NCBI GenBank assembly: GCA_024707325.1
Contig: JANPZY010000004.1
Span: 558,001-622,000, forward strand
From: Opitutus sp.
Lineage (GTDB): Bacteria; Verrucomicrobiota; Verrucomicrobiia; Opitutales; Opitutaceae
Reading direction: 5' to 3'
DNA length: 64,000 nt
Within the stretch, counting starts at the first letter, position 1, and the number at the start of each line of letters is the position of its first letter. A program made the position numbers and the translations under genes. Positions 19,629-28,537 of this stretch are shown piece after piece. Below the pieces are notes generated by a model. It had not been told where the DNA came from, searched no databases, and was given only the letters and a program-made list of their open reading frames with translations.

Positions 19629-20552
19629 ATGCACAACAACCGTATTTCTCCCGCGAGAAAATTCCTTTTCTGGTTCGGCGCCGCGCTCGCTGCCGTCCTT
19701 TTCTCCGGCTGCCAAGGCTTGGTCCTGACGAATCTTACGCCGGTTTCCCTCCCGGAAAATCCGTCGCAAATTTACACGATCACGCTGCGCGTCACGCCGC
19801 GCACCAACACGATCGAGCGCGACAGCATCAGCCCGGTGATCGTCATCGACGGTCAGAGCCACCCGATGCGCAAGAGCGACCTCGGCGAAAACATTTACGA
19901 ATACGACTACCAAGGCTCGGTCGGGCGCGAGGAGTTGGCGTATTACTTCCTCGTTCGTTACCGCGTGAAGTCCAGCACCTCGCCGGCGATGAACGAGACC
20001 TACACCGAAGTGGCCCAAGCGCGCATCGTGCGTCGCTACGTGCTCTCGCTCGAGGTCAATCGCGGTCCCGTCGGCGCGCGTGTGAGCGTGCTCGGTCGCG
20101 GCTTCACCCCGCAGGATGTGATCTATTTCGACAACACGCCGGCGCGCACGGTGTTCGAATCGCCCAACTCGCTGAGCTTCTTCGTGCCGGCGGTTAATCC
20201 CGGCCAGAACTACCGCGTGACGCTCGGCAGCACCAACGGCAACTCGCCGGTCGGCACGTTCCGCGTCGATGGCACCACCCTTACGGTCACGCCGTCGTCC
20301 CTGAATCTTCACACGCGCGAGCGTCAAAGCGTGACGTTCTCCGTGCCCCACCCGGCGCCCGTCGGCGGTCTTCTGCTCGATGTGACGACCGACGTTCCCG
20401 AGAGCGTCATCATGCCCGAAGTGATCGTTCCGCAGGGTCAGACCTCCGTCACCGTGACCGTCGAAGGCGGGAATCCGGGCAACGGCAGCCTCTTCCTCAA
20501 GGGCTACGGCGAAGGCGAGCTCACGATTCCGGTGAGCGTCACCGGTCGTTAA
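19629..20552 (+). CDS. cell-surface lipoprotein with IPT/TIG-like repeat
   Basis: lipobox FSGC; GPVGARVSVLGRGFTPQDVIYFDNTPARTVFESPNSLSFFVPA is an IPT/TIG motif. Confidence 0.72.
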   Translation: MHNNRISPARKFLFWFGAALAAVLFSGCQGLVLTNLTPVSLPENPSQIYTITLRVTPRTNTIERDSISPVIVIDGQSHPMRKSDLGENIYEYDYQGSVGREELAYYFLVRYRVKSSTSPAMNETYTEVAQARIVRRYVLSLEVNRGPVGARVSVLGRGFTPQDVIYFDNTPARTVFESPNSLSFFVPAVNPGQNYRVTLGSTNGNSPVGTFRVDGTTLTVTPSSLNLHTRERQSVTFSVPHPAPVGGLLLDVTTDVPESVIMPEVIVPQGQTSVTVTVEGGNPGNGSLFLKGYGEGELTIPVSVTGR

Positions 20553-20574
20553 ATCACCAACAGTTTCACTCACG

Positions 20575-20602
20575 AGAGCGGGCCAAACGCCCGCTCTTTT
20601 TG
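20575..20602. terminator. intrinsic terminator between convergent genes
   Basis: AGAGCGGGC-caaac-GCCCGCTCT followed by T-tract. Confidence 0.85.
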
Positions 20603-20603
20603 T

Positions 20604-21503
20604 TTATTCGCGCCACTCGATCGTCGCCACGACAGGACGGTGATCGCTCGCCGCGGCCACCCTCTCGCCGTCGAAGACCCGAGCGCGTCCCTCACGCACC
20701 GACGGAAACAACGCGGGCGAAACCAGCACGTGATCGACGCGCGAATACGTCTCCTTCTTGCGATAAGCGTGCGTCCACGTGTGGCCGCGCGAATCCGCCG
20801 CCGGCAGACTGATCGCGAGCTCAAGTTTTCCTTTCTTCAAGAAGCGCTGCATCGCGCGACCGTGCCGGCCGTCGTTGAAATCGCCGAGCACGAGAAACAA
20901 CTCGCTCTCCGGATCGGGCCGCAACTGCAGGATGCGATCGCGGATCACCGTCGCCTCGCTGTTGCGCCGGATCTCCGAGCCGGGGTCGTCAGACCGGTCG
21001 CTGTAGCGACTTTTCAGGTGCACGGCGAAGATCGCCACTTCGCCCAGCGGCGTGGTGAAACGCATTTCGAGCAGCCCGCGCTTCACGGGAGTGGTTGCGC
21101 CAAAGTAACGGAACGTAAGATCGCCATGCGCTTTCGCGTAGCTCCAAGGCACGCGCGACAGCACCGCGAGCCGGCGATCGGGATCATGCGCGTCGGCGCA
21201 CCACGCGTGAGGATATTCAACGGCCTCCGTGCGCAGGTCGCGCTGCAGCTCCTCCAGATACGCCGCCGAGCCGATTTCCTGAAACACGATCACGTCCGCG
21301 TTCAGCTCGCGGAGCGTGGCGCGCAGAGCCTCCTTCTCGCTTTCCGGTTTCGGGTAGTCCCGCCGATAACCGAATTCCGTGAGCCGATTGGCCGACGTGT
21401 AGTTTTCCAGATTGTAGGTCGCAATCGTCAACGAACCGGCCAGCGCGCGAGAGAGCACGCAAACCGACAGGATCGCGCAACTTCTCCAACGCAGCACTCT
21501 CAT
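20604..21503 (-). CDS. endonuclease/exonuclease/phosphatase family protein
   Basis: IATYNLENYTS, VIVFQEIGSAAYLEEL, LVLGDFNDGRHGRAM, ASDHRPVVATIEW. Confidence 0.85.
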   Translation of the reverse strand: MRVLRWRSCAILSVCVLSRALAGSLTIATYNLENYTSANRLTEFGYRRDYPKPESEKEALRATLRELNADVIVFQEIGSAAYLEELQRDLRTEAVEYPHAWCADAHDPDRRLAVLSRVPWSYAKAHGDLTFRYFGATTPVKRGLLEMRFTTPLGEVAIFAVHLKSRYSDRSDDPGSEIRRNSEATVIRDRILQLRPDPESELFLVLGDFNDGRHGRAMQRFLKKGKLELAISLPAADSRGHTWTHAYRKKETYSRVDHVLVSPALFPSVREGRARVFDGERVAAASDHRPVVATIEWRE

Positions 21504-21597
21504 CGGCAAATCGCGGGCACGCCAAACGTTGGCGCTACGCTCCGCCCGCGACAAGACCGCCGTGAGTCATCGCGCGCCTCGCGACGCGCTCCAGCAA

Positions 21598-22845
21598 CTA
21601 GCCCTTCGCCGTCAACGCCGCCTCGCGCTCCACGAGCGTCGGGTGCGAGTAGTAAAACGCGCTATACCCCGGGTGCGGCGTGAGATTGCTGAGGTTCTTC
21701 TGCGCAAGCTTGCGCAGCGCATTCACGAGGGGCGCCGGTCCGCCCACCGCATCGCGTGCGAACGCGTCGGCTTCGTATTCGTGTTTGCGCGAGAGCAGAT
21801 TCGTGAGCGGCGACAGCCAGAACAGCACCGCTCCGCTCAGCAGACCGAAGAGCAAAAACGCCGGCGCCAGTTCACCCGGCGGAAAACCGAACGAGAGATT
21901 GAACCACGGACTGCGCGCGAGCCACGCGATCGCCGCAAACGCACCGAACATCACCGCCGCTGAAAGCGTCAGCAGCTTCGGGATGTGACCGCGCCGATAG
22001 TGTCCGATCTCATGCGCGAGCACCGCCTCGAGTTCCTCCGGCGCGAGCTGGTTGAGCAGTGTATCGAAAAGCACAATACGCCGGAAGCGGCCGAAGCCCG
22101 TGAAATACGCGTTTGCGTGGGCCGAGCGTTTGCTGCCGTCGATGACCTCGATCGCCTGCGCACGGAAACCGGTGCGGTCGCCGAGCGCCATCAGGCGATC
22201 GCGCAACTCGCCCGCGGGCAACGGTGTGAGTTTATTGAACAGCGGCAGGATCAGCTTCGGGTAGAGCACCATCATCAGGAGCTGAAACCCGAAGATCAGC
22301 GCGAAGCCCCATATCCACCACGCATCGCCCACCCAGCCGACGAGCGACAGCAGCGCCCAGAGCAGCGGCCAGCCGATCGCGACGCTCAGCAGAAAACCTT
22401 TGAGTTTGTCCGAAAGCCACAGCTTCGGCGTCGTGCGGTTGAAACCGTATTTCGCCTCCAGACGAAACTGCTGCCACCAGTCGAACGGCAATGAAGGCAG
22501 CGACACCAGCGCCATGGCCACGATGATAAAAAGCGCGTCGTCCCAAACAACATCCGGGCCCCACATCATGCCGACGTGCAGATACAGCCACGGCAGCACG
22601 CCGCCGAACACCACAAGGAAGAGCACGAGCGTATCGAAGATCTCCGTAAACACTCCGAACCGCGACCGCTCGAGCGTATAGGCCGTCGATTTCCGATACG
22701 TGGTTTCGTCCATGATGGCCGCGACCGCGGCAGGCGCCTGCGCGGCATGTCGGCGCACCTCGCGGCGATTCAGGGCCGAGAGCCACAACTCCACCGCCAG
22801 CCGAACGAACAGCAAACCCGCTACAATCAAGAGCACAGGGACCAT
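21598..22845 (-). CDS. M48-family membrane metallopeptidase (CAAX protease Ste24-like)
   Basis: VLAHEIGHYRRGHIPK zinc motif; KRSAHANAYFTGFG; multi-TM. Confidence 0.9.
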   Translation of the reverse strand: MVPVLLIVAGLLFVRLAVELWLSALNRREVRRHAAQAPAAVAAIMDETTYRKSTAYTLERSRFGVFTEIFDTLVLFLVVFGGVLPWLYLHVGMMWGPDVVWDDALFIIVAMALVSLPSLPFDWWQQFRLEAKYGFNRTTPKLWLSDKLKGFLLSVAIGWPLLWALLSLVGWVGDAWWIWGFALIFGFQLLMMVLYPKLILPLFNKLTPLPAGELRDRLMALGDRTGFRAQAIEVIDGSKRSAHANAYFTGFGRFRRIVLFDTLLNQLAPEELEAVLAHEIGHYRRGHIPKLLTLSAAVMFGAFAAIAWLARSPWFNLSFGFPPGELAPAFLLFGLLSGAVLFWLSPLTNLLSRKHEYEADAFARDAVGGPAPLVNALRKLAQKNLSNLTPHPGYSAFYYSHPTLVEREAALTAKG

Positions 22846-22949
22846 TGGTCGAATCCATGCAAGTTTCCCCGCCCGTCCAACGAAAAACCCACAGCACCCA
22901 TCGTTCCCGCCCACACATTTCGCATTTCCTCCTTTCCCGCACTTCCGAG

Positions 22950-22976
22950 CCCAAAGTCCGTAATACGGACTTTGGG
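22950..22976. promoter_or_regulatory. 27-bp palindrome in the divergent M48/xseB intergenic region
   Basis: CCCAAAGTCCGTA-A-TACGGACTTTGGG, 13-bp perfect arms with 1-nt centre. Confidence 0.6.
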
Positions 22977-23115
22977 TCATTCCTCGAGGGCAACCGCACA
23001 AGGGCCAATGGAAACCAAGAGGAGGCCGGTGAATGGGTTTGCCCACCTAGCACCCGCCGAGCGGAGGTCCGGAGCCCAGCCCCAGCTTTTGATTGAAAAG
23101 GCGGTTCCCCGGCGC

Positions 23116-23373
23116 ATGTTCGCTCGTTCCGTGGAAGCTCCCAACGCCAAACCCTCTTTCGAGACCGCCCTCGCCCAACTCGAGAACATCGTCGAGTCCA
23201 TGGAGTCGGGCGAGATCCCGCTGGCCGAGCTCCTGGCCAAGTTCGAAGAGGGCAACAAGCTCCTGAAAGTCTGCGAGTCGCGCCTCAAGGAGGCCGAGCT
23301 CAAGATCGAGCAGCTCAAGAAGCAGAAGGACGGCGCCACGTTTACGACTTTCGACACCACCAGCGACGCCTGA
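23116..23373 (+). CDS. xseB: exodeoxyribonuclease VII small subunit
   Basis: SFETALAQLENIVESMESGEIPLAELLAKFEEGNKLLKVCESRLKEAELKIEQL. Confidence 0.92.
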   Translation: MFARSVEAPNAKPSFETALAQLENIVESMESGEIPLAELLAKFEEGNKLLKVCESRLKEAELKIEQLKKQKDGATFTTFDTTSDA

Positions 23374-23394
23374 GCGCCGCTGTTCCTTTGCCTG

Positions 23395-25333
23395 ATGAAC
23401 GAACCCGCCTCCGCCTCGCCTCAACGTCTGTTGCCGTCGATCCACGGTCCCGCCGACGTAAAGGCTCTCTCCCCTGCCCAGCTTCCGCAGCTCGCGCAGG
23501 AAATCCGTGACGAACTCATCGCGGTCACCTCTAAAAACGGCGGACACATCGGCCCCAACCTCGGCGTCGTCGAGCTCACGCTCGCGCTGCACCGCGTGTT
23601 CACCACACCCGAGGATCAGTTCGTGTTCGACGTCGCCCACCAGGGCTACGTGCACAAACTCCTCACCGGTCGCGGCGGCGAATTCTTCAAAAAACTCCGC
23701 CAGTCCGAAGGCGCGAGCGGTTTCCTCTATCGCTCCGAAAGTCCGCACGACGCATTCGGCGCCGGTCACGCCGGCACCGCCCTTTCCGCCGCGCTCGGCA
23801 TGGCGACCGCACGCGATCTGCGTGGCAGTTCGGAACACGTCGTCGCGATCTGCGGCGACGCGGCGTTTACCTGCGGCGTCACGCTCGAAGCGCTGAACAA
23901 CGTCGTCTCCGCCACGAAGCGCCTGATCGTCATCCTCAACGACAACGAGTGGTCGATCGCCAAAAACGTCGGTGCGATCTCGCAGTATCTCAACCGGATC
24001 AGCACCAGCCCGACCTACAACAAGCTCCACCACGACGTGGAGAAGTTCTTCACGAGTTTCCCGACCGGCGCGGAGATGAACCGGCTCTACCAGAAGTGGA
24101 AACGCGAGACGAAGGACTTCTTCGTCGAGTCTTCGCTCTTCGAAAAATTCGGCCTCCGCTATCTCGGTCCGGTCGACGGTCACGATTTCTCCGCGCTCAC
24201 GAAAAACCTCGAGTTCGCGAAGCAGTGCGATGTGCCCGTGCTGATCCACGTGCTCACGAAAAAGGGCAAAGGTCTCCCGCCCGCGATCGCGCATCCCGAG
24301 CGTTTCCACGGCGCGAGCCCCTTCGATCCCGCGACGGGTGAAAACAAAAAACCCGCACCCGGCACGCCGCCGAATTACCAGGACGTTTTCGGCCAGGCGC
24401 TCACCCGCTTCGCGAAACTCGATCCGAATATCGTCGGCATCACGGGCGCGATGCCAAGCGGCACCGGTCTCTCACACCTCGCTCAGGAATTGCCGCGGCA
24501 GTTCTTTGACGTCGGCATCGCCGAAGAGCACGCGGTCTTGTTCGCCGCCGGCCTCGCCACCAAAGGCATCAAGCCGGTCTGCGCGATTTACTCCACGTTC
24601 CTCCAGCGCGCCTACGATCAGGTCATTCACGACGTCGCGCTGCAGAACCTGCCCGTCACGTTCTGCATGGATCGCGCGGGCCTCTCGCCCAACGACGGTC
24701 CCACGCACCACGGTCTCTTCGATTTGGCCTACCTCCGCTGCGTGCCGAACGTCGTCGTGATGCAGCCCAAGGACGAAGACGAACTCGTCGACATGCTGCA
24801 CACCGGCCTGACCTGCGGCTCGCCGTCCTTCATCCGTTATCCGCGCGGCGCCGCCGTCGGCGTGCCGATCAAACCCGAGCCCGCGGCTCTGCCCATCGGA
24901 CAAGCGGAAGTGCTCCGCCAAGGTTCCAACATCATGCTCTGGGCGCTCGGCTCGATGGTGCAGGACGCGCTCCAACTCGCCGACCGCCTCGAAGCCGAAG
25001 AAGGACTTTCGGTCGGCGTCGTAAACGCGCGCTTCGCGAAACCGCTCGACCGCACGCTGCTCCTCAGCCACGCCGCGTGTATCCCACTTTTGGTTACACT
25101 CGAAGACCACGTCGTCGCCGGCGGTTTCGGCAGCGCCGTGTGCGAAGTGCTGCAGGAAGCCAACTGTCCGACCGCCGTCGAGCGCATCGGCTGGCCCGAC
25201 AAATTCATCGAACACGGCAGCAGCGTGGAAATCCTCCGCGCCGCTCACGGCCCTCGCGCCCGACGCGATCTTCCAGCGCGTGGTCGACCGCTGGCGCCAC
25301 CTCCACGCCGAACACGTCGAAGCCGACGTGTAA
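23395..25333 (+). CDS. dxs: 1-deoxy-D-xylulose-5-phosphate synthase (frameshift near C-terminus, 25251-25253)
   Basis: GGHIGPNLGVVELTLALH, GDAAFTCGVTLEALNN, DVGIAEEHAVLFAAGLA, MDRAGLSPNDGPTHHGLFD; true C-terminus LAPDAIFQRVVDRWRHLHAEHVEADV lies in another frame. Confidence 0.93.
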
Positions 25334-25350
25334 GGAAGACGGACTTCTCA

Positions 25351-25379
25351 AAAAGCCCGGGAAAATGCCGGGCTTTTTT
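25351..25379 (+). terminator. intrinsic terminator downstream of dxs
   Basis: AAAAGCCCGG-gaaaatg-CCGGGCTTTTTT. Confidence 0.88.
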
Positions 25380-25397
25380 GCGCTCACGCTGCGTGAA

Positions 25398-25426
25398 ACA
25401 ACCCGCCGGGGACGGCGGGTTCCACC
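25398..25426. repeat. 29-bp dispersed palindromic element (copy 2)
   Basis: identical to 9135-9163; internal palindrome AACCCGCC-ggggac-GGCGGGTT. Confidence 0.9.
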
Positions 25427-25509
25427 CGGTCTGTCATTCTGAACGCAGGGACACGTTTTGCCTCAGCCCTTTTCTCCTTTGCGCGCTTCGGTGACCGGGT
25501 TGCAACCAT

Positions 25510-25641
25510 GTCTGCACCTCGTCGCGACCGTGTCCGCACTTTGTCCCGACTCGGTGCGCGATGTGTCCCGACTCGGGACGGACCTTGGCGCGACGTGGCC
25601 CGCACACGGGCAAGACCCGGTCCGCAATGCGGCGCGACTTG
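25510..25641 (-). repeat. 22-bp tandem repeat array D
   Basis: exactly six 22-bp units (25510, 25532, 25554, 25576, 25598, 25620), ending 12 nt from the tRNA 3' end. Confidence 0.92.
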
Positions 25642-25653
25642 AGCGATTTGCAG

Positions 25654-25728
25654 TGGTGCGGGCGGCGGGAATCGAACCCGCCTCTCAGGCTTGGGAAGCC
25701 CACATAATAGCCGATATACTACGCCCGC
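25654..25728 (-). tRNA. tRNA-Gly (anticodon CCC), CCA encoded
   Basis: reverse complement GCGGGCGTAGTATATCGGCTATTATGTGGGCTTCCCAAGCCTGAGAGGCGGGTTCGATTCCCGCCGCCCGCACCA; 7-bp acceptor stem, loop TTCCCAA, T-loop GGTTCGATTCC. Confidence 0.92.
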
Positions 25729-25776
25729 GACTTCACTGACGCGGTGAGAAATACCGCGGCGGAACGCGTCCGCAAG

Positions 25777-26376
25777 TCACGAATAAGAACGGCGCCCGTC
25801 GAGCGCGCTCTTGAGCGTCACGGGATCGGCGTAGAGCACGCCACCGCCGCTTGGCAGACCGAAACCGATGCGCGAAACGGAAACGTCCTTGCCGCGCGCG
25901 TGCACTTGCTCGGTGAGATAGTGGCACGTCGCTTCGCCTTCGACGTCGTTCGAAAGTGCGAGGATGAGTTCGCTCACCTCGCCCTGCTCCACGCGGGCGA
26001 GCAGCGAGGAGAAATTGAGATCCGCGGGCGTGACGTTTTGCAGGGGCGAGAGTTTGCCGTGCAGCACATGAAACACGCCGCGATACGCGCCACTGCGCTC
26101 GATCGCGACGAGATCCGGCACGTGCTCGACAACGCACACGACATTGGCGTCGCGTTTCGGATCAGCGCAGATCGGGCACAACGTTTCTTCCGCGAGATTG
26201 CCGCAGCGCTCGCAGCGCCGAACTGTGCGCGCCGCTTCTTCGAGCGCTTCAACGAGCGCGGGCAAGCGCGCCGGTTTTTCGACGAGAAGATGCAGCGCAA
26301 TGCGCTCCGCCGACCGGTAACCAAGTCCGGGCAGTTGCTTCAGATGCTTCTGCAACTTCTCGAAGGCGGGAGTCAT
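25777..26376 (-). CDS. recR: recombination protein RecR
   Basis: LKQLPGLGYRSAERIALHLL; CERCGNLAEETLCPIC; VCVVEHVPDLVAIERSGAYRGVFHVLHGKLSPL. Confidence 0.95.
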   Translation of the reverse strand: MTPAFEKLQKHLKQLPGLGYRSAERIALHLLVEKPARLPALVEALEEAARTVRRCERCGNLAEETLCPICADPKRDANVVCVVEHVPDLVAIERSGAYRGVFHVLHGKLSPLQNVTPADLNFSSLLARVEQGEVSELILALSNDVEGEATCHYLTEQVHARGKDVSVSRIGFGLPSGGGVLYADPVTLKSALDGRRSYS

Positions 26377-26378
26377 TG

Positions 26379-26494
26379 AATTTTCGATTTTGGATTGGTG
26401 ATTTTCGATTGTGGCGCGGCATTCGAGATGAAGTTGCCGCGCCGTTTTCCGTCTCCGGGAAAATCGAAAATCGAGAATCGAAAATCCAAAATCA
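26379..26494. repeat. imperfect inverted repeat flanking a GC-rich hairpin
   Basis: outer GATTTTCGATT-type repeats on both sides; inner hairpin GGCGCGGCA (26413-26421)/TGCCGCGCC (26435-26443). Confidence 0.65.
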
Positions 26495-26800
26495 CATGAA
26501 TCCCGGCATCTGGAAGGCGGAGGTGACCTTCTGCATCTCGGCGTCGTTGTAGTCCTTGGCCTGCTTGGCAGCGTCCTGGACCGCGACGAGCAACGTGTCG
26601 GAGACGAGCTTGGCGTCTTCCTTGAGGAACTCAGGATCGAGCGAGATCGCGAGGAACTTGCCCGCTCCGTTGATCTTGATCTTCACGGCGCCACCGCCGC
26701 TGGTGACATCGATCTCCTTGGCCTCGAGCTGGGCCTGGAGCGCTTCGATGCCGCGCTGCATTTTCTGAGCTTGTTTGAGGAGTTTGCCTACGCCGGCCAT
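26492..26800 (-). CDS. ybaB: YbaB/EbfC family nucleoid-associated protein
   Basis: MAGVGKLLKQAQKMQRGIEALQAQLEAKEIDVTSGGGAVKIKINGAGKFLAISLDPEFL. Confidence 0.92.
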   Translation of the reverse strand: MAGVGKLLKQAQKMQRGIEALQAQLEAKEIDVTSGGGAVKIKINGAGKFLAISLDPEFLKEDAKLVSDTLLVAVQDAAKQAKDYNDAEMQKVTSAFQMPGFM

Positions 26801-26843
26801 GGTAAAAACGAATGGGTTTCGGGTTGAGGTTTGGGGTTAACTG

Positions 26844-27731
26844 CTAATCGGCGGTCGCTGCCAACACATTTTCGTAGCCGGCGCGGAAATCCGCAAATTG
26901 CGGGCGCCAGCCGAGCTGCTGTTTCGCGCGTGTGTTGGCGATGATGCGATCCGGCGTGACCGTGCGACGACCGCTCGCGGGCTGTCCGGTGAAGCGCGGC
27001 GGCGGCACGCCGAGGCGCTGCGAGAGCCACTGCACGATGTCGGATTTTCGCGCGGCGCCGTCGTCGGCGAGATTCAGCACTTCGCGGCGAAGCGGACGCG
27101 TTTCGTCGAGCGCCGCAAAGATCGCCGCGGAGATGTCGTCGCGATGGATGAGATTGAGATGATGCGAACCGCTGCCGGAAACTTCGCCGGCAAGCACTTG
27201 ATCCACGAGATGCCGGCGGCCGGGTCCGTAGATGCCAGCGAGGCGAAACACGAGGCGGCTGTCGCCCAAACCTTCGTCTTCGAGAAACGCGCGCTCGGCC
27301 GCGAGCAACACGTCGGCGCGTTCGCTGCCGCCGGTCGGAGAAGTTTCATCAACGACCACGCCGCCGTCCTGCGGATACACCGCGGTGCTGCTGGTGTAGA
27401 GCGCGCGACGCGGCGCCGGATGCTGGCTCGCCCAGCGCAGGAGCGAACGCATGCCGTTGAGATAGCTGTGACGATACCCGTCGATGCCGTTGCCGGCGGA
27501 ACTGACGGTGTTGACGACAAAATCCGCCGCGGGCACCGACGCATGCCACGCATCCGAGGCGAGATCGCCCTCGACGGTGGCGATGCCGTCGGCGCGCAGA
27601 CGTTGCGCGGTGTCGGCGTTGCGCGTGAATGCGGTCACTTCGATCCCGAACGCAGCCGCGCGACGCGCCACGGCGCCGCCCACGTAACCGCAGCCGAAAA
27701 CGACGAGACGCGCACCGGTCGGGAAAGACAT
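26844..27731 (-). CDS. NAD-dependent epimerase/dehydratase-like (YeeZ-type) protein
   Basis: LVVFGCGYVGGAVARRAAAFGIEVTAFTRN Rossmann motif; RLAGIYGPGRRHL. Confidence 0.82.
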   Translation of the reverse strand: MSFPTGARLVVFGCGYVGGAVARRAAAFGIEVTAFTRNADTAQRLRADGIATVEGDLASDAWHASVPAADFVVNTVSSAGNGIDGYRHSYLNGMRSLLRWASQHPAPRRALYTSSTAVYPQDGGVVVDETSPTGGSERADVLLAAERAFLEDEGLGDSRLVFRLAGIYGPGRRHLVDQVLAGEVSGSGSHHLNLIHRDDISAAIFAALDETRPLRREVLNLADDGAARKSDIVQWLSQRLGVPPPRFTGQPASGRRTVTPDRIIANTRAKQQLGWRPQFADFRAGYENVLAATAD

Positions 27732-27820
27732 GCGGAAACGATAGTGCGATCGCGCACGCGAACCCGACAGAAAAATGAAAATCGAGGTGCGTTACCGGAG
27801 AATATCCATTTTCTGGATGC

Positions 27821-28369
27821 ATGCCCACGGTGCTCACTCTCCTCGCGGAAGGCTTCGAGGAAATCGAGGCGACCGCTCCCATCGATCTGCTCCGGCGCGC
27901 GGGTGTCGAAGTGACCGTCGCTGCACTCGGCGAATCTCTCGATGTCCCCGGCCGCAACGGCATCACCCAAAAAGCCGACGTAACGCTCGCGTCGGTGTTG
28001 GCGGAGCCGACCAGAACCTTCGACTGCCTGTTTTTGCCCGGTGGGCCTGGAGTGAAATCGCTCCGCGCCGATCCGCGCGTGAAGCCGCTCGTGCTCGCGC
28101 AAAACGCCGCAAACCGGTGGATCGCCGCCATCTGCGCGGCGCCGACCGTGTTGCACGACGCGGGGCTGCTGAACGGTCGCCGCTACACGGCGCATTTTTC
28201 CGTCGAGAACGAACTCACGGCCATCCTCGCCAGCGAGCGCGTGGTTGTGGACGGCAACGTGATCACCTCGCGCGGTGCCGGCACGGCGTTGGAGTTTGGG
28301 CTGATGCTGGTGGAGAAACTCGTCTCCGCTGAGAAGTCGCGCGAAGTCGCGGCCTCAATTTGTCTGTGA
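27821..28369 (+). CDS. DJ-1/PfpI family protein
   Basis: VLTLLAEGFEEIEATAPIDLLRRAGVEVTVAAL, CLFLPGGPGVKSL, AAICAAPTVLHDAGLLNGRRYTAHFS. Confidence 0.9.
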   Translation: MPTVLTLLAEGFEEIEATAPIDLLRRAGVEVTVAALGESLDVPGRNGITQKADVTLASVLAEPTRTFDCLFLPGGPGVKSLRADPRVKPLVLAQNAANRWIAAICAAPTVLHDAGLLNGRRYTAHFSVENELTAILASERVVVDGNVITSRGAGTALEFGLMLVEKLVSAEKSREVAASICL

Positions 28370-28428
28370 TTTATTTGCAGGTCATGAAAATGGGGGTGCC
28401 TCAAGGCGCGCCCTTGCGTTCGCGAATC

Positions 28429-28444
28429 TGGGGTATATACCCCA
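28429..28444. promoter_or_regulatory. 16-bp perfect palindrome upstream of the polysaccharide locus
   Basis: TGGGGTATATACCCCA in the intergenic region before asnB. Confidence 0.5.
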
Positions 28445-28537
28445 ATCCCAGTTTCGCCTGTGTCCAGCCCGTCTGAATCCCGTAACGGGTCACCTCCACA
28501 TCGGAAGTGACGGGGCGAAGCTCGCATAAGTCACTAA

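Noticed and set aside
25654-25728. Integrative element attachment at tRNA-Gly
   Set aside because: No integrase gene and no direct repeat of the tRNA 3' end found in the window.
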